Position numbers and translations under genes: made by a program
Part shown: piece by piece, positions 35,031 to 47,000 of the stretch
Numbering within the stretch: the stretch's first letter is position 1
Layout: every line of letters starts with the position of its first letter
The notes under the pieces: model-generated
Database searches by the model: none
What the model was told of the DNA's origin: nothing
Seen by the model: only the letters and a program-made list of their open reading frames with translations
Source: Rhizophagus irregularis
Lineage: Eukaryota > Glomeromycota > Glomeromycetes > Glomerales > Glomeraceae
Direction of reading: 5' to 3'
DNA length: 64,000 bases
NCBI RefSeq assembly: GCF_026210795.1
Contig: NC_089441.1
Coordinates: 1,240,001 to 1,304,000, forward strand

Positions 35031-36751
35031 TTAGTGTCGTGACACCGTTATTTTAAGAACAAAAAAACAAAAACCAAATGATAAAAGTGCGTCAAATTTG
35101 TTTAAACTCGCACGTCCGAAATGTGTGACAGGTTACGCCGATAATACGTACGGCGCAACTGTCAATCACCTGCCTGACTGTACCACCATGGACAAACTGG
35201 CTTGATTGTGTGATCTGCCCAATGAACGACGATACAACTTTGAATGTGCTTTAAATTTAACGAGCCGCATTCTTATTTTTATCATAAAAATTAGATTTGG
35301 CAAATGGTATCTTATCTCACAGATCGTGCACATAAAAATCAGTATTTTTAACTTTAGTTTATATTTCTTTTTGATTTAAAATATTATTATTTCCTATTTA
35401 TTTACTTCATCTTACGTAGCGTAGATTCGAAATTTTATAATTTCATAAACTAATGGAAATTTCATCATCTAATTTTGTAAAACTAGGAAAACGGTAATCG
35501 TTAAAGTCCGTCGCGTTTATTTACTCTGGATCTTTTTTTTTTTATTACAACATTAAACAAAAAAAAATTGATTACGAAAAATAGCAAATTAACAGTGTTA
35601 CAATTTACAAAAAAAAAGGAATATGACTGAAAGGATTTTTTAAAACATATAGAAAATCATTGTTTAAATTTGAATGTTAAAAAATTTCTTCAACGTAAGA
35701 ATGCTATTGTGGAAAAACTTTGCATAATAATTTAAAATTAAATAATCTTAAAAAATTAGTTAAATCAAATTATTTATTTAGTTATGTTTATATGAAATCA
35801 ATTTAATAAATTAATAAAGTGAACGATAATATGTAATTACTATTTGTTGCTAACTTAGCCAAGTCTTTAAAAAACTTTTTGTCACCTGATCACCACGTTG
35901 AGTTGCACCAACATTGATCAGGAGAAAGCGAAAGGGAAAGGCTAATGGAAGGAAGGAATATTACATGGGTTAACTATCAAATCATTTAGCGCATAATAGA
36001 ATGTCCTTCGCTACGCTCGACAAAAGAAAATTGCATATTTTTTATACGAATTCCCTTTATTATTAAACAAGTCCTAGTTTGTTCGAAGCGTAGCTGAGGA
36101 TATCTTCGGTTAGACACATTGTAATGCAAGGTATGTCTGTCCGCATGCGTGATTAACCAATAAGATGTATACTTGATCGTTATCACGTGATCAGATTTTT
36201 GGTGACGCGTAATTTTAAACGAGTGCTTTGGACATTACAACGGATCCCGTTACCTAGTTATAACAGATAAAGAAGGTTTAGTATTGAATATTTAATACAG
36301 TATATCCTAAGTCTTTTATTTTAAAGTAATCGATTAATGTTACAATGTTTAATTTGGTCATTTTCAAATTTTTATTTTCATCAAATAGTTTGCGTATCAT
36401 TATTGTTTCTAAATTAATTATTTGATTAAAAGTTACCATAAATCATATATTTACGTAATTAATCCTATTTATATTTTATTGGTAAATAAATATTATATAA
36501 AAAAAAATTACATATTCTATGTAGAAACAATTTCTCGAATAACCCAAATAATTTTTACGATCCTTTAATTTAAATTCTCAAAGCTACTACTGAATAATTA
36601 AATCAAGAACTACGTTAAAATAATAAAGCAAAAGAAAACAGAAATATTATAAAATAATTCCTAATATTTAGTCTCTATATTTCGCTTGTATAATTTTCGT
36701 TGAATAATCAATCTTAACAGTTAAGAATTCTTATAATCTTTCTTCTGTGCA
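35031..36751. other. Intergenic; contains GAAGCGTAGC repeat words
   Basis: No gene. Bases 35990-36190 contain CCTTCGCTACGCTCGACAAAAG and GTTCGAAGCGTAGCTGAGGA in opposite orientations, followed by TGTCTGTCCGCATGCGTGATTAACCAAT. A related segment, GTCCGGAGCGTAGCGGAGGAC then GTCCGTCTGTCTGCCACGTG, lies at 51184-51255. The pair looks like a dispersed repeat, with an inverted arrangement in this copy. Confidence 0.5.
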
Positions 36752-37838
36752 TTATTGCTGTAATCAATTTATGTTAAAATATAAATCATTAGATTCATTG
36801 AATTTGATTAGATCATCTTAAACGATAAGAAAATAATTCATACCTCAATGTATTCGTCGTGCAATAAATCATTCATCGCTTCATTGTAAATTTGACATTC
36901 TCTTTCCACATTTTTCCATCTTTGTTCAAGAACGCGAACAATTCGACGTCGTTGAATATGTTGACCTTTTCCGAATCGTTCAAGGTTTTCAATAAGATAT
37001 TCGATAATTTCGATTTGTGCATTCCAAAAAGTCCTGATCTTACCAACTCCTATAATAATTGTTTTCAAATTATCATCAAAGAGATTTATCATATTCAATT
37101 CATTTTGATTATTTTTCAATTGATTTCTAATTTCCTCCCTTTCTTCTTCTAACCAATTTTCCGCTATATTGATCACAGCTTCTTCATAAGATTTTTCATT
37201 AGTAACCAAATCTATCAAACTAGCTACTTTTAATAAAATACCAATACATAAACTATAAAACACACCGCCTTCATATGATATTAATACTTTTTCTTCTGAA
37301 TTAATCTTAGTTTTAAAATCTAGAATATGTCCTTGTAAAGAACTTTTGATTTTTTTTAATTCGTTCATGATTCCTTCATTTCTTTTATCAAAAAATATTT
37401 ATCAATCAAATTTTTTAATTCTTTCATAAATCCACCATCTTCTTCATCAACAAATAATCTTCTTTCTAGTCCTTTAGCTAATCCATGATTCTTTTTAGAT
37501 TCTTTTAAAAGATCTTTCAATAATACTAAAATATCTTCATCAGAACAATTATTATCATTAAAACATTCTGTAAAAAATAAAATATCAAGGGAATAATTTT
37601 TTAAACGTTTATTAAAATCTAATGAATCCTTAATAAATTCACGAAAAATTTCATAAAGTTTTTTAACCCCTTCAACTTGTTTAGTCAAAATGTTAGAATT
37701 TTTAATTTTGGTGCAATTCTTAAACTTTTTCATGATGCTTTTCATTTTCTTATCATCTAAAATACACATAACTTTTGTATTTTCTAGTATATTATTTTTA
37801 CTAGATTCAGGTTGAATTTCGTTATTGATATTAGTCAT
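36752..37838 (-). pseudogene. Unassigned helical protein family, member 3 (frameshifted)
   Basis: The first frame runs from the ATG at 37838 (matching the paralogue start MTNI) to a stop at 37365. The second frame, read from 37368, continues the family pattern (IKSSLQGHILDFKTKI; NMINLFDDNLKTIIIGV; IRTFWNAQIEIIEYLIENL; WKNVERECQIYNEAMNDLL). The frames differ by one base near an A-run at 37390-37395 on the plus strand, so the copy is disabled, unless the run length is an assembly error. A longer upstream ATG at 37919 belongs to the leader, not the family. The end is spliced: GAG at 36846-36844, then GTATGA, with acceptor TTACAG at 36758 and CAA-TAA following. Confidence 0.75.
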
Positions 37839-38890
37839 TTTACTTTTCTTTTTTTTTTCGTGAAATTTTAAGTGAAAACTTTTTGTCAGTAAAAGTATAA
37901 CTATAAATAATTTTAACAATTAGCTCGTCATGTAATGTCATGTAATATGAAATCATTTTCAACATTTTCAAATCAGTGTAACATAATCGTGACCGTTTTT
38001 TTTTTTAAGAGCGAAAAACAAAATGATCAACAATCACATGATCAAATATAATCATACGCCGATGGATTTTTTTGTCAATTACCCCACCGTTATAAAGTAA
38101 AAGAGTATAAAATCCATCGGTATATACGTTAGTTACGTTACGCACAATGAGATAAGCCTGTTATTCCATGGATATCTAATAAAAACTTCGTGTACACTGA
38201 TGCTCCCTTCGGAATATTTGGTTATTCATTGATACCCATGGAATAAAAAGTATGAATTTAACGTCACAAATCACATTTCACATCAGTATTTTTAATTTTC
38301 CGATTTATTGATAATTTATTCCTAGAAATTAAATGAGACTCTGATTAATGAAGAAAGTTCGGCATAATTTTGGCAGTTTTGCAATTATAATTCCATAAAA
38401 TAATGGAAATCTTGTTAATAGAATTATTCAATTATTTAAAGCGGTCACGATCAGATAAGGTATCCCCTCCCTATAAATGCTAAATATATATTTCTTGCAA
38501 AATAGAATCCAAATTCTGGAAGGTTTTAGATTTTATGAAACTTCTAAATAAACGATAACGTGTATAAAAATTATTTAATATTTTTTTTAATTTTTTAATA
38601 TACGTACATATTTTTAAATCAGAAATTACATTATTTCAAATTCTTAAATCCGTATTCAATTGTCAAAAATATAAAATACTTACAAATCGAATTATTCTTA
38701 ACGATAATTTTAAAATTTATTATAAAAAAAACTTTGAGATTAAACTGATTGCTAACGCCAATAAAATATGTAACCTAAATAATACTGAAAAACTAAAAGT
38801 AATTCTAAATATTCAATAATTAAATAATTCCCTCTGAATGACCTTCATATTTAATCACCAAGAATCTTATGATTTTTCTTCCATGAATTA

Positions 38891-39921
38891 TCACTATATA
38901 ATTTATCGTATAAAATATACATAAATCATCAGTCGTATTGTTTTGAATAAATTATAATGAAGAAAGTGGTTCTTACCTTAACGTATCTATTTTCGTGCAA
39001 TAATTTTTTCATCGCAAAATAATAAAGTTGGCATTCTTTTTCTACATTTTTCCATTTATGTTCAATATTGTAGACAATTTGACGTTGAGTAATTCGCTCT
39101 CTACTGGAGCTTTTCAATCTTTTGAGATTATCAATAAGATGTTCGATACTTCCGATTTGCGAGTCCCAAAAAGTTTCAATTCTGCCAATTCCCATAATAA
39201 TTGATCTTAAATTTTTACTAAAGAGCTTTACCATTTCCACTTCTTTTCGCTTATTATTCAATTGAATTCCAAATTCTTCAATTTTGTCATTTTTGTCTAA
39301 CCATTCTTCCGATTTCGCCACATATTCTTTGCAAGGTTTTTTTTCAGTAAATACATCTAAAAACTTAGCTAAATTTAATAGCACAATAACACAGTACCTG
39401 TAAAATGTACCACCTTCATATTTTACTATTTCTCTACCATCTGATTCAATCTCGTTTTCAAAATCGACGGTAAAATTATATGTAGAATCTTTAATTATAG
39501 ATAATTCGCTCATAATTCCAACATTTTCATCATCATTAACTAACCTATTTTTTAATTTCTTGGCTAATTCATAATTCTTTTTAGAATCTTTTAAATGACT
39601 TTTCAATAATTTCGAAATTTCTTCATTAGAATAATTAATATCTTTAAAACATTCTGTAAAAAAAAAAATTTTACGTGAATAATCTTCTAACTGTTTGTTC
39701 AAATCCAATGATTCTTTAACAAATTCACGAAAAACTCCTTGAAGTTTTTTAACTTCTTTAATATTTTCAGTTATAATATCGGAACGTTTAATTTCAATTT
39801 TAACACAATTTTTAAAATTTTCCATGATCATTTTTATTTCTTTACCGAAATCCATCATACTAATAACTTGTGTATCATCTTTACTACGATTAGGTTGAAT
39901 TCTGTCGTCGTTATTAGACAT
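38891..39921 (-). CDS. Unassigned helical protein family, member 4 (315 aa, intron at stop codon)
   Basis: The start MSNNDDRIQPNRSKDD aligns with the paralogue starts. Conserved blocks: MMDFGKEIKMIMENFKNC; KKLQGVFREFVKESLDLN; LKDSKKNYELAKKL; a hydrophobic segment FYRYCVIVLLNLAKFLDVF near residue 175; MVKLFSKNLRSIIMGI; IETFWDSQIGSIEHLIDNL; WKNVEKECQLYYFAMKKLL. The unspliced frame runs on to 38929, but the coding sequence to 38977 is exactly 315 codons. It is followed by GTAAGAACC, and an acceptor TATATAG ends at 38894 directly before TGA. The stop codon therefore lies alone in the last exon. Function unknown. Confidence 0.78.
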
Positions 39922-40013
39922 GTTGCTTTCTTTCCACTTCGTAAAATTTTAAGAGAGAATTTGTTGGGAATGTAATACAAGTACTGCATTAATATTGTAA
40001 TATGAAATCATTT

Positions 40014-40424
40014 TTCCAAGTTTGTGTAGCCATAATTGTGACACTAATTTCTAAGAATATAAAACAAATGATTAACAAATAATAAAGATGTACAATTCAT
40101 TATCCTCTTAATGATCAGTCATCCGCCTCTTCTAAAAATAGATTTATTTGTCACCACCATCATTAGTCAAAATTCTATTTGACACGCCCTTAGTCGTCAC
40201 TTAGTTGTTCACATGATCACTGATTGGAAATAATTACTATCCCAAATTCATCGGTCATCTATTCCAGTCATTTTTTTTCTATCACGCAACAAATCGCAAT
40301 ATTTTCAATATTACTTGTTGCTTTGTCATCGTGTTGGGACTTGGGACATGTTTAATTAATAAAATCTATTTTTAGAAGCGGACGGGTTATATAATTAATG
40401 AATGTCATCCTGACCTGAAATCTA
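40014..40424. other. Intergenic, upstream of helical-family member 4
   Basis: Apart from the conserved upstream block of the neighbouring gene at 39996-40013, there is one inverted pair: GTCATCCGCCTCTTCTAAAAATAGATTT (40117-40145) and AAATCTATTTTTAGAAGCGGACGGG (40362-40386). This could be the termini of a small diverged element of about 270 bp. No coding sequence. Confidence 0.45.
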
Positions 40425-40820
40425 TATCCCTATGAAAAAAAATTTCTTTAAAATATACTTAAAATGTACTTATATATTTTAAAATATATCTAAAATGTAC
40501 TTAAAATTTTTAAATGTACTTATAATATACTTAAAATTGCAATTTTAAGTATATTTAAAGTATAAAATTTTATACTTAAATTACATTTAAAATATACTTA
40601 ATTGCAATTTAAATATAATTTAAGTATAATTTAAGTGCAAAATTTTATACTTTAAATATACTTAAAATTGCAATTTTAAGTATATTTTAAGTATATTTTA
40701 AAATGTTAAGTATATTTTAGGTACATTTTAAAAATATATAAATATATTTTAAGTATATTTTAAAAAAATACATAAGTATATTTTAAGTACATTTTAAAGA
40801 ATTTTTTTTTTATAGGGATA
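40425..40820. mobile_element. Fold-back (palindromic) MITE, 396 bp
   Basis: The element begins TATCCCTATGAAAAAAAATT and ends with the near-exact complement AATTTTTTTTTTATAGGGATA. The two halves are complementary over most of their length, built from AAATATACTTAAAATGTACTT and AATTGCAATT words, so a single strand could fold into one long hairpin. The outer ends and a possible TA at each flank suggest a Tc1/mariner-type non-autonomous element. No coding sequence. Confidence 0.8.
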
Positions 40821-40974
40821 TATCAAAGAACAACAAAACTATTATTAATTTTCATCATTAATTTAATTTTATTACATTAATAAATAAGCAATTCATTATC
40901 GGTTAATCATTATCAGACATTTTCTTAAAACTTAGAAAATTATGATCATCGATAACTCTTGAAACTATTGAAAC

Positions 40975-42283
40975 TAGGGTTGGATTAGTCCAGTCCGGTC
41001 CGGTCCGGTCCCAAAAAGACCGGTCTTTCAGCCAGGACCGGACGGACCGGTCTTAAATTTTTTAAATTATCTAATTTATAATAGCGGTATTGTTGGGTTA
41101 TAATGAAATGCAGGTCGCACTATAAATTATGACATTAATTTATTATTTATTACCAGTTACCTTTGTTGTCATTGTAAACTAAGTATGACCCAAATATATA
41201 AAATCTCAAAGTTTAAAAGTAAAAATACTGGATATAATTTTAAAGCCTTATGCGACTATCAAAAATGGGTATATAGCAAACATGTATTGTATGGTTAGCT
41301 TTGTATGTATTGTATTATTAAAACTTTTTAATGTATTTAATGTATGGTCCTTTTCCAATTATGTATGTATTGTATGATAAATGTGGTTATTGTTTGATTT
41401 AAGGATAACTTCTTGCCACACTTATTGTTACCAAATTTGACTATTTCACATTTTTTATTATGGCTAAAACAATTCAACTCGTATTATTATAATCTTTCTT
41501 TTCTTTTTATTTAAAAATAAGTATTTCTACCATGTTTATTACTATTTTTTTCATTTAAAAATTAAAAATAAATATTTCTATCACGTTTTTATTACTACAA
41601 TATTCTCTTTTCTTTTCATTTAAAATATTTCTATTAATATTTTTATTATGTTTATTACTGTGTCTAAGTTATTCTTTTAAATATTGAGACTATATCTGAT
41701 GACGAAACTATATCTGAAAATGAAATTTAATTCCTTATGAGTCATCATCTATAAATATTGTAAATGTTTGCATTATCTCTAGCATTACATTAAGAAATAT
41801 TTATTTTATTTATAATAAAAATAAATTTTTGTTTTTGTAAATCCTAATCTTATATATGGCGAAAATAAATATGCAATACATAACATACGTTCATTTTTAA
41901 TATCCATACATGTATGGGCACAATCAAAGCATACATAAGCATACAATACATACAATGTTAAGCATACACTACATGTTTTATAATCACCTATCAAAAATAT
42001 GAAAAATAAATTATCAAATTGATGCTGATCATTTAACACAAAATAATTGAACATTTTAAAGCATCAAAAATGATATTGATATTACAAAATACCAACATAT
42101 GAAAATTTTGATATTTCGAAATAAGCATTATTAATAATATATAATTTAACATTTTTATATTAAATGATAAATTTTATATAATCGGTCCCAGTCTGGACTG
42201 GTTCTCAAATCTTGGACCGAAGACCATAAAGACCAGTCCCAAGACTGATACGAACCGGTCTTTGCTGGGACTGACCCACCCTA
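40975..42283. mobile_element. Non-autonomous hAT-type element, 1309 bp
   Basis: The left end is TAGGGTTGGATTAGTCCAG. The right end (complement) is TAGGGTGGGTCAGTCCCAGC. The octamer ATTGAAAC flanks both sides (40967-40974 and 42284-42291), a perfect 8-bp duplication. Subterminal regions are rich in GGTCCGGTCC and GACCGGTCTTT repeats; the right-end series (CAGCAAAGACCGGTTCGT, GTCTTGGGACTGGTC) matches the left end of the 350-1044 element. The 1-kb interior is AT-rich with no transposase. A short frame at 41806-42054 is not recognisable. Confidence 0.9.
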
Positions 42284-42854
42284 ATTGAAACGCATCTGGC
42301 GGCACTCAGGGGTTTCATTTCTTATATTTATAATACATATATTAATGTATTTATTGTGTATGTATACTGTAATATCTCAAAAACTACGGATTCTTTGTAG
42401 ATCCATAAAATTTATTTCATATGAATTTATACTGTACATTTTTGATTACATCTTCAATAAAGAAAATTAAATTATTTGCATAGAAAATATGGTGCATATT
42501 AATTCTTTAGCATATGATAATTTTTAAAATGTAAGTAAAGAAAAAAAACCACTTTAGAAAATTTATCACGCAATTCACGCCATTTGAAAATAAAAAAAAA
42601 TACTATTTAAAGCAGAGCTGATTACTATAAGGATTATTTAATATTTGTAATAAATTTTTTAAAAAAAAATTATAATTACAACAGTATTATAACTTCATTA
42701 AAAATTTCTCGATTATTTGTAAGAATAATTATGACTGCAAGACATTAAAATAATTCAAAGTTGGCCAAATTATATAATGCATGTTAGGATAACACTTTCT
42801 TTTCTTCATTTGTCAATTAAAGTTGTGTAATGGGTGTGACAGAAGTTAATAACT

Positions 42855-43207
42855 CAGAGTGTTCTGAAAGGGACGGGTTATTGACCCGACTCGTATTCCG
42901 GTTTGAAAAAAAATAGTTTCAGTTGACAGTAGTTGGGGTCACATTATTTGATGACCTGTAGCCTGCATGAACTTGACCTGAGTCGGTTATACCTTTACTT
43001 TGTCCCAGCGACCTAAATCTTTTTATTATATTTTTAACTAAAAATTTCAATTTTTTTATATTAAATACAACTTGACGGGTCGAACCTGGGTTATCTGAGT
43101 TAGACTATAATCAGGTCAAGTCGAATCTAAGTCATTACTTTTACACTCAGGTCAAGTTCGAATACACCTCAAAATCTGACCTGACTCGACCCCTTCAGAA
43201 CACTAAA
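42855..43207. mobile_element. MITE, 353 bp, AGTGTTCTGAA ends
   Basis: Left end CAGAGTGTTCTGAAAGGGACGGG and right end (complement) TTTAGTGTTCTGAAGGGGTCGAGTC. Flanks TTAATAACT (42846-42854) and TTAATAAGT (43208-43216) are a duplication with one mismatch. The interior has many GACCTGA, GGTCAAGT and GACCCGACTCG words in both orientations. It is non-coding. A third family of hAT-like small elements, older than the ones with perfect duplications. Confidence 0.75.
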
Positions 43208-44056
43208 TTAATAAGTGTTACTAATTTCTATTTATTTTATTGTTCTACTAAAATAATAACAGTGTTGAAACTGAAGAAAGTAACGAATCCCAACATCAAA
43301 GACAATGATAAAAATTTTTTCAATAAATTACCTAGCCACTAACCCATAATCTCAATAGCATATTTAAATTATTTAAAAATCAATATGTATAATTTTTTTA
43401 TCAATAATTTATATGGTGAATTGATATCAAAGATATCAGATATACAGTCTACTCGAAGTGAGTGGTTTAGCAAACCAGGCCTTCATTATAAGAAAATTTC
43501 GTTAACATATATGAAAATCTGGTATAACCCGGGAAAAGTTTGGTAAATTATATAATACTTGTCACAGTGTCACACACAATATCTTCGTTATATTAAATAA
43601 AAATTCGTTATGAACAAAAATTCCATACAGCATTTTATTAGTATCTTCAGATTTTTATTTATATGATAAAATTGGTACAACACTGAAGGTTCGCTATATT
43701 AAGAAATTCGTTAAATCAAAATTCGTTTTAACAGTTTTTACTTGTTTTTGATTAAATATAACGTATAAAACATTGTTATTTAAATGACTTATATAAAAGA
43801 ACTCTTTCATCACATCAAAAAAGTTTAATGATCTTTTTATTGAAACCTCTTGATAAACAAAACAATATATATATATATATATAGTTATAATTTAATTAAA
43901 AAAAACAAAATTCCTAGGACTTTTGCTAAAAAATGAGTGATATAATGTTCAATAAATCCTAGAAAATATATAATATATTCATATACTTAATAAATACTAA
44001 GATTTTCATTTCAATTAATAAATAGCTATTAATGAAATCCATCAATATGGTTGAAT
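43208..44056. other. Intergenic with TTCGTTATATTAA words
   Basis: No gene. Between 43490 and 43735 the words TTTCGTTAACATATATGA, TTCGTTATATTAAATAAAAATTCGTTATG and TTCGCTATATTAAGAAATTCGTTAAATC recur, with GTACAACACTGAAGG in between. This looks like the ends and body of another small, diverged repeat. The last 150 bases should contain the 3' end of the kinase-fold gene. Confidence 0.4.
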
Positions 44057-47000
44057 CTAATCTGCTGCTAAATTTCTTAATTCTTTTTTTTCTTGTTCTA
44101 ATTCTAATTTCAATTCATTCAAATTCTTTCTTAATGAATTTATATCTTCAGCCATCATATTAGAATTTAATTGAATTCTAGTTCCTTCCTGAGAATTAGT
44201 AGCAAATTTAAAAATTTTGTATTTATCAAGATTAAAAGAATACAACTTAAGAATATTTTCAATCATAAGACTAACTTCCAACTCTTTATTTTCTTGAACA
44301 ATATTCTCTAACGAATAATAATTTTTGTTCAACTCTAATAATCCATCATTATATTTTACAAGAATATATTGAAATTCTTTAGTGTATTTGTCAGCCAAGT
44401 TAGAGGTTTTCAAATCTCTGGTAGAGCCAATAGTATTTCCTTCTTTATTAATAAAGCTTTCTAGACAATTTTGCAATTTTTTAATTGCTTCTTCTCGTAA
44501 AGTTAGAAAGCCACCCTTGGCTTTCAGAAATTTATTAACTTGATTAAGAACCTTTTTTTTCCTATTAGCATCATAAGAAGCTGAAGTTCTTGATAATTCT
44601 TGTTGGAGCTCATCTAACTCTTTTTGTTTAGCTTCTTTTTCTTTAGGAATTTCCTTAGTATCTCCTCCACTTAATTTATTTACTAATTCTCCTTTAACTT
44701 CACTCAATTCTTTTTCCTTGTCTATTAGCTTTTTAATACGCTCTTGATCAAGATTAATTAATCTTTGTTCTAATTCATTTATTTTATCTTCTTTAATCTG
44801 TAAAGCTTGAGTTAATTGCATTTTGATTTGTTCTTCATTTATCAATTTATGTTCCAATTGAGAAATTTCATTTTCCAACTTGGCTTTCAATTTAGTAACT
44901 TGTGAGAGATCTCTCACCACATTTTGCAATCTATTGCTTTCTTGTTCTATTTGTTCATAATTATCTTGGAACTGATTTAGTCTATTTGCTAATTGCTCTT
45001 TTTGTTCAATTAAGTTTTCTTTGTGAGATTTTAGTTCTTGAATTTCAACTTCTGTTTGAGTTAATCTTCCTTGCAAATCAACTTTTTCTTGCTCTAACTG
45101 GATGATTTGAATTTGAACTTGCTTCTTAGTCAGTTTATTTTGTTTCAGTTGTTCGGCTAAATTGCCAGCTAAACTTTGCTTTTCATTTTGCAGGTTAATA
45201 ATTTGGGTTTGCAAAATATCTTCTTTTTCTGCAAATTCTTTAATTTGTACAGCTAAGTTAAACCTCAGATTTTGATTATTTTGCTCAAATTTAAAATTTC
45301 TTTGTTGTGAATCAACTAACTCATTTTCTAACTTAAGATTTTCTTCTTCTATTTTCTTATAGTTACTCTGAGATTTGTCTTGCTGCAATTTTAACTCTCT
45401 AATATTAGCTTCTATTTGAGATAATTGATTTTGCAGATTAATTTTTTCATGATTTAACTTGCTGATTTGTTTAGTCTGTTCAGTTAAATTATCAGTTAAG
45501 GCTTGATTTTCTTGCTTAAATTGGGAATTCCTTTGTTGTAATTTAGCTAATTCCATTTGAATAGAACTTTGATAATTAGTTTCAGCAATCACTTCTAATT
45601 TAGGAAGTTCCTGCTCAGCATCATCATCTTTTTGTTTCAACTCAAGAAATTTCAATCCTTGAAATCCTTCTAGACTTTCATTTAATTCTTCACTAGTAAA
45701 ATCAAGTAAATGACTCGTATAACATACTTGTGGATGAGATTCTACAATTTGATTATTATGCTTAATTGGTGCATTTGTAAATTCCATAATATTGCTTTTT
45801 AACTCTTCATTAATAACTACAGAACGGGTAATCCATTTTTTAATAATATTTAAAATATATGATGCAGATGGTCTTTTTGATGGATCCTCATCCCAACATT
45901 TTTTCATCAAATCTACATAACATTGTGGAGTATTTTCAATAATTTCAGGTCGTTCACCTTTACAAATACTTAAAGCAAGTTGAAAATCGTGTGCTTTATC
46001 ATTAAATGGTAAAATTCCAGATGTAAATTCCCACATAATTATAGAAAAACTAAATATATCACTAGCTTGAGAATAAGGTTTGCCTCTTAAAACTTCAGGT
46101 GCCATAAATGGTATAATACCATAAATATAATCTTTTTTTAAAAAAGATTTTGCAAGTTGATATGATCCTAAATAATCACTAATATAAATTTCATATTTAG
46201 ATCCATTATATTCACATAAAATATTACCATCATGAAAGTTATAATGAATAAGACCATTTTTATGAATAGTATTAAGACCCATAACAATTTTATGCAACGT
46301 ATATAATTTTTGTTGCCAATTATTCGCTATTTCTATCAGGCACCCTCTTAAGTTACCTCTATTTGCATATTGCATTATTAACATATAATTTGAAGTATCT
46401 GGATCTTTTGTAAATCCATAGACTCGAATAATTCCATTTGAATTAATAATTTTCCACTATATAAAATAACATTAAGCAATTTAGTATAAATAAATTAAAA
46501 TTAAAATTAAAACAATAATAATAATAATTAATCATACTTCATTTAAAAATTCATTTAAACTTTCATCTGAATTATTAAGATAATCAAAATATTTAAGAAT
46601 TACTTTATATTTTTTATATGTAGCTTTATATATAGTACCAAACCCTCCTTTGTCAAGATATTCAACCTCCTCAAATTTATTATAAGGAACCCATTTTAAT
46701 TTATTTTCAGAAATAAATTGATCCATAATTTTACTTTCACTAGTCCCGAATCTTTAAAATATAAATATAAAATTATATTAAATTTAAAACAGATTTAAAA
46801 TTCCAAATTTAATATTGATGAAGGATATTAATAACACTTACTCTAGATAAATTACCGATTTAAAACAATAAATAAATAAATTAATACTTTATTTTTATAT
46901 AGATAATATATAATAACTTATACTTACCATCTAGAATATTTGAATAATTTTTCGAATAGAAAAATATTACATGTAATATTATATAAACAAAATAGAACCA

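Noticed and set aside
44902-45105. Plus-strand frame inside the kinase-fold gene
   Set aside because: Antisense shadow of the coiled-coil region.
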